Counted from the stretch's first letter, positions 1 through 6,828 are shown. The stretch is DNA of 40,519 nucleotides from Comamonas sp. lk (GCA_945865425.1 CAMBFN010000004.1:1-40519), one strand, 5' to 3'. The notes: a model not told the origin generated them from the sequence alone. Made by a program: numbers and translations.

Positions 1-59
1 CGCGCCGCCGCCGCCGCCGTGGCGATGGGATAAATCCCACCGTTAGAATCCCAGCCCAT

Positions 60-149
60 GGAAGCTTGGCCGAGCGGTTTAAGGCACCGGTCTTGAAAAC
101 CGGCGAGGATGTGAGTCCTCCGTGAGTTCGAATCTCACAGCTTCCGCCA
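60..149 (+). tRNA. tRNA-Ser (anticodon UGA)
   Basis: Complete 90-base class II tRNA that decodes UCN serine codons, with CCA encoded at 147-149. The 7-bp acceptor stem pairs 60-66 (GGAAGCT) with 139-145 (AGCTTCC), and G146 is the discriminator. The anticodon stem CCGGT/ACCGG encloses a seven-base loop with TGA at 94-96. A long variable arm and the T-loop TTCGAAT follow. The long variable arm and the anticodon both identify it as a serine tRNA. It stands alone and has its own terminator directly downstream. Confidence 0.97.
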
Positions 150-152
150 GAT

Positions 153-174
153 ACCCCTCTCATGGGGTTTTTTT
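153..174 (+). terminator. Rho-independent terminator of the tRNA-Ser gene
   Basis: ACCCC (153-157) pairs with GGGGT (164-168) across a six-base loop and is followed by a run of seven T. It starts four bases after the tRNA CCA end and stops just before the convergent Adhesin_E-like gene. Confidence 0.8.
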
Positions 175-180
175 CGCCGA

Positions 181-573
181 TTATTTCCCGCAAGCCATAT
201 TTATGCGTTGCGAAAAAATACTGTCCGGTGGCACGGCTTCCCAGCCATCGGGGTCCGGCCCGAGTTGTTGCAACACTGTGCCGGCGCCCATGGGCTCTTT
301 GTAGGTTTGCATATCCAGACCGCGGCTGCGTTTTCCTTTGCAGTCGTACTCGACCAAAAAGCGGCTGGAGCGCACGCCCTCGCCATCGGCTTGCTCCATA
401 TTCACCAGTTCCCACACTTGCACCATGCCCGCTTTGCGCGTAAGGCTGGCCTTGTCCATAAAAAATTGTGCGCCACTCGTGGGTCCGACAGGCGTCCAAT
501 CGGCTTGCGCAGCGCCGGCAAATAGCAGGGTGGCGATGCCGATAAGGTGTGTGAGTGAACCTAGGCTTTTCAT
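181..573 (-). CDS. secreted Adhesin_E-like (surface-adhesin protein E family) small protein
   Basis: This 130-residue protein starts with MKSLGS, then has a hydrophobic signal peptide that probably ends after AGAAQA. The mature part begins WTPVGPTSGAQFF. The Adhesin_E family pattern is visible: an early W, an FMDKASLTR segment, VQVWELVN, EYDCKGKRSR with one conserved cysteine, and a second cysteine near the C-terminus (MACGK). The two cysteines could form a disulfide in the periplasm. A longer reading from 684 would run backwards through the end of the GMC gene and has no signal peptide at its start, so I chose the start at 573. The gene lies 13 bases after the GMC oxidoreductase stop and may share its transcript. 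Members of this family are mostly uncharacterised despite the name, so a true adhesin role is uncertain. Confidence 0.82.
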   Translation of the reverse strand: MKSLGSLTHLIGIATLLFAGAAQADWTPVGPTSGAQFFMDKASLTRKAGMVQVWELVNMEQADGEGVRSSRFLVEYDCKGKRSRGLDMQTYKEPMGAGTVLQQLGPDPDGWEAVPPDSIFSQRINMACGK

Positions 574-586
574 GGCGTTTTTGCGT

Positions 587-2206
587 TTATGCCAGCCCCA
601 CCGCCGTGCCGCCCAAGCGCTTGGCCAAGCCTTGTGCCAGTCGGTTGACGTTGCCGTAAATCGAGAGTTGCGGGTTCGCGCCAATGCTGGTGGGGAAAAG
701 GGAGCCGTCGTGGATGGACAGGTTTTCTATTTGCCAGTGCTGGCCATCGGGCCGGGTGACGCCCAGTTTTTCATCGCCCGCCAGACCGCAGCCGCCCATG
801 ACGTGGGCGCTGCCTAGTTTGGTTAGTAGTGGCTTCATCGGCAGGGCCTCAATGGCCGCTTTGGTGGCCGCCCAGGTGCTGCTGCCGTCTGCCAGTTCGT
901 GGCCCGGGTACACCATGGTGGCACCTGCCTCAAACTGGATTTGCGCCATGGCCAGCATAGAGCGGCGCGCGCCTTCGAGCACATAGTCGGTGAGCGGGTA
1001 GTCCAGCAGGGGCGAGCCGTCGCCTTGCAGCTCGACCTTACCCCCGACGGCGCCTTCATGAAAGCCATCGCGCATCAGCGCCAGCATCACATTGGCCCTG
1101 GGAAATTGGCGGTACAGCGCCGCCTGTTTTTCGCCAAAGCCGGGCAGGTTGGCCCCGAAAAACACCGGGTGCAGCGGCGCGACCTCCAGCTTGAAGCCGA
1201 TAGGGCCGTCCACCGGCTGGGTGTACAAAAAGTGGTCTGAATAAATGGTTTGTGGCGCACCGGCCCAGCCGTCCACCGTGTCTTTCATGACGGCGGTGGT
1301 GATGGCGACTGGATGTAAAAAAGTGCGCGCGCCCAGGCGCTTGTGCGGGTCTGGTGCCTTGGAGCGTAAGAGCAGGGCGGGCGAATTGATCGCGCCACCG
1401 GCCAGCACATAGTGTTTGGCGATGATGCGGGTAGGCGTTTGCGCGCCATCGAGCGGCGCCGCATTGGGTTTGACGGAAATACATTGCAAATCGCTGATAC
1501 GGCCTTTGTCGATCGTGATGCGTTCGACGCGCGTTTCCACCAAGAGCGTGGCGCCATGGTCTAGCGCGTAGGGGATGGTGGTCACCAGCATCGACTGCTT
1601 GGCGTTGGTGGGGCAGCCCATGCCGCAAGAGCCCAGGTTGTAGCAGCCCTTTACATTGCGCTGCATCACCTCGGCTTTGATGCCCAACTTCTCTGCACCC
1701 CGGCGCAAGAGCTCATTGTTCTCATTGGGCGCCACTGTCCAGGGCGCGATGTTCAGGCGGGCTTCGGCCTGGGCGAAGTAGGGCTCCAGGGCTTCGGGTG
1801 TGTAGTCGGGCAGGGCGAATTTGTCGCGCCAAAAGTTCAGGGTATCGGTGGGGGTGCGGAAAGAACTGGTCCAGTTGACGGTGGTGGTGCCGCCGACGCT
1901 GCGGCCTTGCAAAATCGTGATGCCTTTGTCCTTGGTTTTGCGCCCGGCCGATTCCTGGTACAGCGAGGCGTAGGCCTCGGGTTCGCGCTGCTTGAAGTCG
2001 GTGCTGGTTTTGAGTTGGCCTTCTTCGATGATGATGACCGACAGGCCGGCCTTGGTCAGCAGCTCGGCGGTGATGCCCGCACCTGCGCCTGAGCCGATGA
2101 TGGCGACATCGCAGCTCAGGCTGACCGGGACCGCGCCGTGTTTGCCGCCCAAGACTTTCCAGCCGCGTTGCAGACCTTGGAGGATGGGATCAGGAATATT
2201 GCTCAT
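587..2206 (-). CDS. GMC-family FAD-dependent oxidoreductase (probable dehydrogenase catalytic subunit)
   Basis: This 539-residue flavoprotein has the Rossmann motif GSGAGAG near residues 38-44 and a GGTTTVNW segment near 105-112 typical of GMC FAD binding. The C-terminal end has HVMGG (H near 468) and NPQLSIYGN (N near 511), which match the usual GMC catalytic His/Asn pair. A cysteine cluster C-x5-C-x3-C at about 188-198 resembles the cysteine-rich loop of multi-subunit sugar and alcohol dehydrogenases of this superfamily and could hold a metal cluster. There is no signal peptide. The small Tat-signal protein encoded 59 bases upstream is the likely partner that would carry it across the membrane. 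GMC enzymes oxidise alcohol or hydroxyl groups on very varied substrates, so the substrate is unknown. No cytochrome c subunit gene is adjacent. Confidence 0.92.
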   Translation of the reverse strand: MSNIPDPILQGLQRGWKVLGGKHGAVPVSLSCDVAIIGSGAGAGITAELLTKAGLSVIIIEEGQLKTSTDFKQREPEAYASLYQESAGRKTKDKGITILQGRSVGGTTTVNWTSSFRTPTDTLNFWRDKFALPDYTPEALEPYFAQAEARLNIAPWTVAPNENNELLRRGAEKLGIKAEVMQRNVKGCYNLGSCGMGCPTNAKQSMLVTTIPYALDHGATLLVETRVERITIDKGRISDLQCISVKPNAAPLDGAQTPTRIIAKHYVLAGGAINSPALLLRSKAPDPHKRLGARTFLHPVAITTAVMKDTVDGWAGAPQTIYSDHFLYTQPVDGPIGFKLEVAPLHPVFFGANLPGFGEKQAALYRQFPRANVMLALMRDGFHEGAVGGKVELQGDGSPLLDYPLTDYVLEGARRSMLAMAQIQFEAGATMVYPGHELADGSSTWAATKAAIEALPMKPLLTKLGSAHVMGGCGLAGDEKLGVTRPDGQHWQIENLSIHDGSLFPTSIGANPQLSIYGNVNRLAQGLAKRLGGTAVGLA

Positions 2207-2265
2207 GGCGTGCTAACTCAATAAAAAAGGGGATAGGTGAGTGGCGCACCCAGGGCGCCAGGTGA

Positions 2266-2772
2266 CTAGACGGCAGTAGGGCCGGGATAACCCAGCACCG
2301 CCCAGGATTCTTCACCTGAAAAATAAGGTGCACACACGATGTCGTGCAGGCCCAGATAGGCTTGTTGTTTGAGCTCGGTACCAGAGGTCCGCATGCCTTG
2401 TAATGCCGCGCCGACCTCGGCCACCGTAGCGCTTTCCCACGTCGCGGACAAACCGACAATGCCGCGCCGTCCGGCCATGGTGGGTAGGAGCGCAAACAAT
2501 TGCGAGAGTTCGGCTTGTACCCCTTGCGGTGTGCCGGCGATGAAGCTGTCTGCACGTTCCAGGTAAGCCAGCAGCGATGCCTCTTGGGCCGCTGCGTCGG
2601 CAGGCAAAGTGCCGGCCAGCATGGCTTGGGCTACGCGCCTGAGCACCAGGCGTGCCGGGTCACTGAGTTTGCCTTTGACGAGCCCGGGCTGCAGCAGTGC
2701 CACCGCGCCTCCGGCTGCGGCCAGCACGATGGCTGATCCGAATCCAAGTTTGAGTAAGGTTCTTCTTTGCAT
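2266..2772 (-). CDS. Tat-signal small subunit, gluconate 2-dehydrogenase subunit 3-like
   Basis: This 168-residue protein begins MQRRTLLKLGFG, a twin-arginine signal (RRTLLK) followed by a long Ala/Gly/Leu-rich hydrophobic stretch to about residue 30. The rest is predicted helical and soluble, with no metal motif seen. Its size, Tat signal and position directly upstream of a signal-less GMC oxidoreductase match the small (gamma) subunits of FAD-dependent dehydrogenases. Those subunits escort the catalytic flavoprotein through the Tat system. The family assignment rests on context and general layout rather than on a strong motif, so it is moderately secure. It begins 122 bases downstream of the PhyH stop, so it could belong to the same transcript or have its own promoter. 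Confidence 0.7.
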   Translation of the reverse strand: MQRRTLLKLGFGSAIVLAAAGGAVALLQPGLVKGKLSDPARLVLRRVAQAMLAGTLPADAAAQEASLLAYLERADSFIAGTPQGVQAELSQLFALLPTMAGRRGIVGLSATWESATVAEVGAALQGMRTSGTELKQQAYLGLHDIVCAPYFSGEESWAVLGYPGPTAV

Positions 2773-2894
2773 GGCGCAACTATCGCACAGCGCAGCCCAC
2801 TTGCGGTCGCCAAGGCGTCGGGGTTTTCCCGATTGTTAGCGCGTATGCGCTTGCGCAGTGTCAGACCAAGCGCCCGGAACCAAGGCCCGAAGGT

Positions 2895-3695
2895 TCAAGC
2901 CCCTAGCAGCACCGGAAACGCCGCCGAGTCCATGGCCGCGCCAGGGGTCGGACCGCCTGAAGGTGGGGGCGGGGGCGACATAAAGCCGCTGCGCAGCACA
3001 AATCGGGCATCGGACCCGGTAAAGCGCGCTGAGAAGGCGCGGCGCCGGTTGGGGCTGGCGTTGGCCGGGGCACCATGTACGGTCAGGCCATGAAACGCAA
3101 TGCAGTCGCCCACTTCCAGCGGCCATTGCAAAACGCGGTGTTGCGCGCGTTGCGCCTCAAAATCGGGCGGCGGTTCAAAGCGCGGATCTTCGGCTGCATG
3201 GGTCTTGGAATCCACAAAGCGTGCCGGCGTAAACCACCTTCCCCAAGCGTGCGAACCGCCAATGAATTCGATGGCCGTATCCTGGTTCACCGGGTCCAGC
3301 GGTATCCAAAAGCTGATGATGTGCTCGCCGTCTATGGGGTAGTAAGGCTGGTCGTGGTGCCAGGGCGTGCGCTCTTTGGTACCCGGCTCTTTGACCAAAA
3401 TATGTTCGTGGTACAGATTGACCTTGGACGAGTCCATGAGCTGTGCCGCCAGTTGCTTAATGGGTGATTCAAAAAAGAAGTCGCGGTAGGCGTCAATGCG
3501 CTGCCAGTTGCAATAGTCACCAAAAAATCGGCCTGGGTTGCCCTCGGGTGTGTAGTGCTTGGCGTAGGGGCCGGGCTGGCGCAAATTTTCTTCAACGCCT
3601 TCGCGCAAGCGCTCAATCCAATCCATGCTGACGACCTGGCGCAGCGGCACTGCGCCGTCTTTTTGGTAAGCTGTCCGAGTGTTTTGGTCGATCAT
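2895..3695 (-). CDS. phytanoyl-CoA dioxygenase (PhyH) family Fe(II)/2-oxoglutarate oxygenase
   Basis: This 266-residue protein carries the PhyH iron-binding triad: HxD at H113-H114-D115 in the segment WHHDQPY, and a distal histidine at H207 in LTVHGAP. Arginines at 217-219 (NRRRAF) are placed to bind 2-oxoglutarate. FWIPLDPV and FIGGSHAW are typical core strands of the family. PhyH enzymes hydroxylate small molecules using 2-oxoglutarate and oxygen, and some cause dealkylation. The C-terminus has an unusual proline run (PPPPPSGG) near 241-248. I start at ATG 3695; the open frame extends to 3848, but that extension is a translation of a REP-like repeat. The gene is divergent from the Rieske oxygenase gene, and a HutC-type palindrome lies in the shared upstream region. 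The substrate is unknown; an imidazole compound is my inference. Confidence 0.9.
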   Translation of the reverse strand: MIDQNTRTAYQKDGAVPLRQVVSMDWIERLREGVEENLRQPGPYAKHYTPEGNPGRFFGDYCNWQRIDAYRDFFFESPIKQLAAQLMDSSKVNLYHEHILVKEPGTKERTPWHHDQPYYPIDGEHIISFWIPLDPVNQDTAIEFIGGSHAWGRWFTPARFVDSKTHAAEDPRFEPPPDFEAQRAQHRVLQWPLEVGDCIAFHGLTVHGAPANASPNRRRAFSARFTGSDARFVLRSGFMSPPPPPSGGPTPGAAMDSAAFPVLLGA

Positions 3696-3765
3696 GCGTG
3701 CTCCTATGGGGTGCGTGGCGGCTGGGCGAATGCTACGGTGGTTGAACGAAGGTCTGGATAAGCCC

Positions 3766-3852
3766 GTCATCGCGAGGAGCGCAGCGACGCGGCGATCCAG
3801 CAGTGCAAGATTCTCAAGCCAAAGTGGATTGCTTCGCTTTGCTCGCAATGAC
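3766..3852. repeat. REP-like palindromic element
   Basis: The left arm begins GTCATCGCGAGGAGCGCAG and ends GGCGATCCA at 3799. The right arm at 3825-3852 begins TGGATTGCTTCGCTTTGCTC and ends GCAATGAC. The arms are imperfect inverted copies around a 25-base centre. This is the common short interspersed type beginning GTCATTGCGAGG. It lies in the untranslated leader of the PhyH gene and belongs to the same family as the array at 6284-6700. Confidence 0.75.
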
Positions 3853-3879
3853 AGGACTGGACTTTTGCAAATGTTCCTA

Positions 3880-3900
3880 AAGTTGTCTAGACAACTATAC
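3880..3900. promoter_or_regulatory. predicted HutC operator 1 (PhyH/Rieske intergenic)
   Basis: GTTGTCTAGACAAC at 3882-3895 is a perfect 14-base palindrome, with AA before it and TATAC after it. It differs at one core base from operator 2, which lies exactly 66 bases downstream and has the same flanks, and it closely matches the palindrome at the hutU promoter. It is the operator nearer the PhyH gene and probably controls the minus-strand promoter, or acts with operator 2 through looping or cooperative binding. Binding of HutC is inferred. Confidence 0.75.
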
Positions 3901-3919
3901 GCTTGTTATTTGACTTGAA

Positions 3920-3967
3920 GGCTCAGGGTTTTCCCGCTTTAGCTTAAGTTGTATAGACAACTATACT
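3920..3967 (+). promoter_or_regulatory. predicted HutC-controlled promoter of the Rieske-aminotransferase operon (operator 2)
   Basis: The element reads GGCTCAGGGTTTTCCC (3920-3935), ten bases, then AAGTTGTATAGACAACTA (3946-3963). It overlaps a good -10 box TATACT at 3962-3967. The same 16-mer and 18-mer with the same ten-base gap occur on the minus strand at 15621-15664, upstream of hutU. The palindrome GTTGTATAGACAAC lies in the spacer just upstream of the -10 box, where a bound repressor would block polymerase. No clear -35 box is present. Predicted transcription would start near 3974, giving a leader of about 60 bases before the ATG at 4036. Confidence 0.8.
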
Positions 3968-4035
3968 CAATCAGACCTCAGTCGGGCAGCCTTGTCCGAT
4001 CCGGCGGGCCGCGTTTTTTGCAAGGAGTTTTCGCC

Positions 4036-5118
4036 ATGTTTTTGCGCAATACCTGGTATATCGCCGCTTGGGATAGCGAACTTGGCAGCAGCCCGCACGC
4101 AGTGCAGGTGCTGGGCGAGCGCATCGTGCTCTATCGCAAGTCGGACGGCAGCGCCGCCGCCTTGGAGGACGCCTGCCCACACCGCAAACTGCCGCTGTCG
4201 CTGGGCCGTATTCAGGGCGACCATATCGAGTGCGGTTACCACGGCCTGACTTTTGACTGCAGCGGCGCCTGCGTGAAGGTGCCGAGCATGGACAGTATCC
4301 CGCCGGGCGCGCGGGTGCGTGCCTACCCGCTGCATGAGCGCTACGGTTTGTTGTGGATTTGGATGGGCGAGTCTGAGCGCGCTGACCCGTCCACCATCCA
4401 CGCGATTGCGTATTGGGATGACCCTGCTTGGGGTTGTAACCAGGGCGAGGCCATCGACATGGCCTGCAACTACCTGCATATCACCGACAACCTGCTGGAC
4501 CCTTCGCATGTGTCATGGGTACACCAAAGTTCGTTTGGCAATGCTGCTTGCGAAGATACGCCGCTCGATACCATCGTCGCCGATAACGGCGTCACCGTGT
4601 CGCGTTGGATGCGCGATGTCGAACCTGCGCCTTTTTATGTCCCTTTCCTCAAGTTCCAGGGTAACTGCGACCGCAAGCAGCAGTATGAAGTGCGCTTTCC
4701 CAGCCACGCCTATATCAAGGCGATTTTTGTACCGGCGGGCACGGGAGGTGACGACAAGCCTTTGCACACCGATGGTTTCATTATGGACAGCTATAACTTT
4801 ATGACGCCGGTAGATGAAAACCACACGCGTTATTACTGGTTTCAGATGCGCAATTTCGCGCCCGATGATGCCGAGGTGTCGCGCCAGTTCACCGAGTCGG
4901 TGCGTGGCGCTTTTGCAGAAGACAAGGTGATTTTGGAAGCGGTGCACCGCGGTATAGAAACTGCCAGTGTGCCGCCAATTGGCTTAAAAATTGACTTAGG
5001 TCCGACACGCTTTCGCCGCGCTATGGCGCAGTTGATTGCCGAAGAAAATTCGCAGGCCCAAGCCCAAGGTCCAGCGCGCACGCGTTCCATCCCCATCCAA
5101 GCGGAGACGGTATCTTGA
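4036..5118 (+). CDS. VanA-like Rieske [2Fe-2S] ring-hydroxylating/demethylating oxygenase, alpha subunit
   Basis: This 360-residue oxygenase starts MFLRNTWYIAAW, typical of the vanillate demethylase (VanA) class. The Rieske cluster ligands are C47 and H49 (CPHR) and C66 and H69 (CGYHG). The mononuclear iron site is the segment DNLLDPSHVSWVH, with H158 and H163. Relatives remove O- or N-methyl groups or hydroxylate rings, taking electrons from a separate reductase. I use ATG 4036 because AAGGAG at 4022-4027 precedes it with good spacing; the upstream extension to 3949 would run through the operator. The aminotransferase start overlaps its stop. The promoter shares the hutU control element, so the substrate is probably a histidine or imidazole derivative (inference), for example an N-methylated one. 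No VanB-type reductase gene is in the window. Confidence 0.93.
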   Translation: MFLRNTWYIAAWDSELGSSPHAVQVLGERIVLYRKSDGSAAALEDACPHRKLPLSLGRIQGDHIECGYHGLTFDCSGACVKVPSMDSIPPGARVRAYPLHERYGLLWIWMGESERADPSTIHAIAYWDDPAWGCNQGEAIDMACNYLHITDNLLDPSHVSWVHQSSFGNAACEDTPLDTIVADNGVTVSRWMRDVEPAPFYVPFLKFQGNCDRKQQYEVRFPSHAYIKAIFVPAGTGGDDKPLHTDGFIMDSYNFMTPVDENHTRYYWFQMRNFAPDDAEVSRQFTESVRGAFAEDKVILEAVHRGIETASVPPIGLKIDLGPTRFRRAMAQLIAEENSQAQAQGPARTRSIPIQAETVS

Positions 5119-6230
5119 GCGCCACCCACCAGGGCCTGCATTTCAATCCCCATGTGGCCGCCCTGCCGCCCTATAACGCAGGGACCAATGTGGCGATTGC
5201 CCGCGCGGCCTCGGGCATGCAGGACATTGCCCGCTTAGCCAGTAACGAAAACCCCGAAGGCTGCTCGCCCAAGGTCATGCAGGCTTTGGCCTCCAGCACC
5301 TTTGAGCCTTGGCGTTATGCGGACCCGGCGTGTACGGCTTTGCGCGCGGCACTAGCGGTGCGCTTGGGTGTAGATGTGGCGCAGATTGTGGTGGGCAATG
5401 GCTCAGAAGAAATGATTGCAGCGGTGTCGCGCGCCATGCTGGTACAGGGTAACCAGGTCCTCACCGTAGTGCCTAGTTTTGGTCTGCATGAAATCGAACC
5501 CCTGGCGATTGGCGCCACTGTGGTCAAGCTGCCCATGACGGCAGAGTTTGGCTTTGACTTGGCGGCCTTGGAGCGTGCCATGGCCGCAGGCCCGCGCATT
5601 GTGTTTTTATCCTCGCCCTGGAACCCGGTGGGGCCTGCGCTCAGCCATGCCGATTTGCAGCGTGTGCTCCGTGCGGTGCAACCGGGCAGCTTGCTGGTGC
5701 TAGACGAAGCCTACTTTGAATACGCCGACCCCGGCAGTGTTGACGGCTTGGAAATGCTCAAGACCAGTGGCCTGCCCTTTGTGGTGTTGCGCACTTTTTC
5801 CAAGGCCTACGGATTGGCGGGTTTGCGGGTGGGTTACGCGGTGTGTTCAGATGGGGAAATTGCGCGTGTTATGGGCTCGGCCAAAACGCCTTTCAACGTG
5901 AATGCTGCCGCGCAATTGGCCGCTGTGGCCGCCCTCGAAGATGATGCCTGGATGCGCGCTTCGGTGGCGCGCTTGCGCACCGAGCGTGCGCGCGTGGCCC
6001 AGGTAATAAAAGCGCTGGGTTTACGCGTAGCCGATTCGCAAACCAATTTTTTGTTTTTCGAATGCCGCAGTGATAGCGCCGAACAAGCCGCGGCGCTCTT
6101 GCGCCAGGGCATCATCGTCAAGGCCTGGCGCGAAGCGGGGTACGAACGCTTTATGCGCGCCACGATTGGCAGCACGCAAGACAACGACCGTTTGTTGGCT
6201 GCGCTGGCGCTGCTCAACCCAAAACCTTAA
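5115..6230 (+). CDS. HisC-like class II PLP-dependent aminotransferase
   Basis: This 371-residue fold-type I aminotransferase resembles histidinol-phosphate aminotransferase: SNENPEGCSPKV near 43-53, LDEAYFEY near 196-203, the PLP lysine K230 in TFSKAYGLAGLRVGYA, and a C-terminal MRATIGSTQDN with the conserved arginine. The usual NNPTG loop is SPWNPVG, so the PLP-contacting Asn (170) is kept but the neighbouring Thr is Val. The start is a TTG at 5115 overlapping the Rieske stop as TTGA, so translation is probably coupled. No other his biosynthetic gene is nearby, and the gene sits behind a HutC-type promoter. This suggests a catabolic role such as histidine or modified histidine to imidazolepyruvate rather than histidine synthesis (inference). 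A genuine hisC that happens to lie here is the alternative. Confidence 0.88.
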   Translation: MSATHQGLHFNPHVAALPPYNAGTNVAIARAASGMQDIARLASNENPEGCSPKVMQALASSTFEPWRYADPACTALRAALAVRLGVDVAQIVVGNGSEEMIAAVSRAMLVQGNQVLTVVPSFGLHEIEPLAIGATVVKLPMTAEFGFDLAALERAMAAGPRIVFLSSPWNPVGPALSHADLQRVLRAVQPGSLLVLDEAYFEYADPGSVDGLEMLKTSGLPFVVLRTFSKAYGLAGLRVGYAVCSDGEIARVMGSAKTPFNVNAAAQLAAVAALEDDAWMRASVARLRTERARVAQVIKALGLRVADSQTNFLFFECRSDSAEQAAALLRQGIIVKAWREAGYERFMRATIGSTQDNDRLLAALALLNPKP

Positions 6231-6283
6231 ATGTGGCGCAATCCAATTGAGGCCAATGCCCCCATGGCGAGCGAGGCTAGCCC

Positions 6284-6585
6284 GTCATTACGAGGCCGCA
6301 GGCTGTGGCAAAGTCTTGTCATTGTGAGGCCGCAGGCTGTGGCAAAGTGGCGTCATTGCGAGGCCGCAGCCGCGACAAAGTGTTGTCATTGCGAGGCCGC
6401 AGGCCGTGGCAATCCAGGACTTCATGCTTTGGCGGTAGTGACCTCATTGCAGCATGGACTGCCGCGTCGCTTCGCTCCTCGCAGTGACGGATCTCGCGTG
6501 GCCGCATCCTTGACAAAGTGTCGTCATTGCGAGGCCGCAGGCCGTGACAAAGTGTTGTCATTGCGTGGCCGCAGGCCGTGGCAAT
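6284..6585 (+). repeat. tandem and dispersed REP-like half-units, period 33-34 bases
   Basis: Copies starting GTCATTGCGAGGCCGCAGG begin at 6284, 6318, 6352, 6385, 6523 and 6557, with a decayed copy near 6487. Four of them are consecutive at 33-34 base spacing. Some copies end in GACAAAGT and others in GGCAATCCAGG. The copies at 6385 and 6557 have matching inverted right arms (TCGCTCCTCGCAGTGAC near 6470-6487 and a similar one near 6620-6637), so full REP-type palindromes are nested in the array. Together with the block at 6621-6700 this accounts for most of the gene-free stretch 6231-6828. Confidence 0.82.
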
Positions 6586-6620
6586 CCAGGGCTTCATGCC
6601 CGCATGTATCGCCACGTCGC

Positions 6621-6700
6621 TACGCTCCTCGCGATGACGGGTCTGGTGTGATTTACGCTCCTCGCGATGACGGGTCTGGTGTGATTTACGCTGCTCGTGA
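6621..6700 (+). repeat. 33-base direct repeats derived from the REP right arm
   Basis: TACGCTCCTCGCGATGACGG recurs at 6621 and 6654, and a decayed copy (TACGCTGCTCGTGATGA) starts at 6687. The first two copies are followed by the same GTCTGGTGTGATT, giving an exact 33-base period. The unit is the inverted arm of the repeat family found at 6284-6585, here multiplied on its own. Confidence 0.8.
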
Positions 6701-6828
6701 TGAATTAGCTTCGCAATGTGTTCCTAGCCTGTGCATCCGCATAATGCGCCAAGTTCGGTGCCAAGTCTGCCGTATATGGCGGTGTAAATCGCTTTCATCT
6801 GCGTTAAATTTTTTCTAGGAAATACGCC

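Noticed and set aside
1-33. Possible 3' end of a gene: reading frame 1 ends at TAA (31-33) after an Ala-rich stretch
   Set aside because: Only ten codons are visible and GCC repeats give Ala in this frame by composition alone; no family can be named.
3696-3848. N-terminal extension of the PhyH protein by 51 residues
   Set aside because: The extension (MRAKRSNPLW...) is a translation of the REP-like element and is absent from the family layout; ATG 3695 is the better start.
6284-6585. CRISPR array
   Set aside because: Units follow each other with almost no variable spacer, the repeat covers the whole period, copies are imperfect, and no cas gene is present.
6231-6818. Open frame of 195 codons across the repeats after the HisC-like gene
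   Set aside because: Its translation is only the repeat unit read again and again (CEAAGR and relatives); no independent coding signal or ribosome-binding site.
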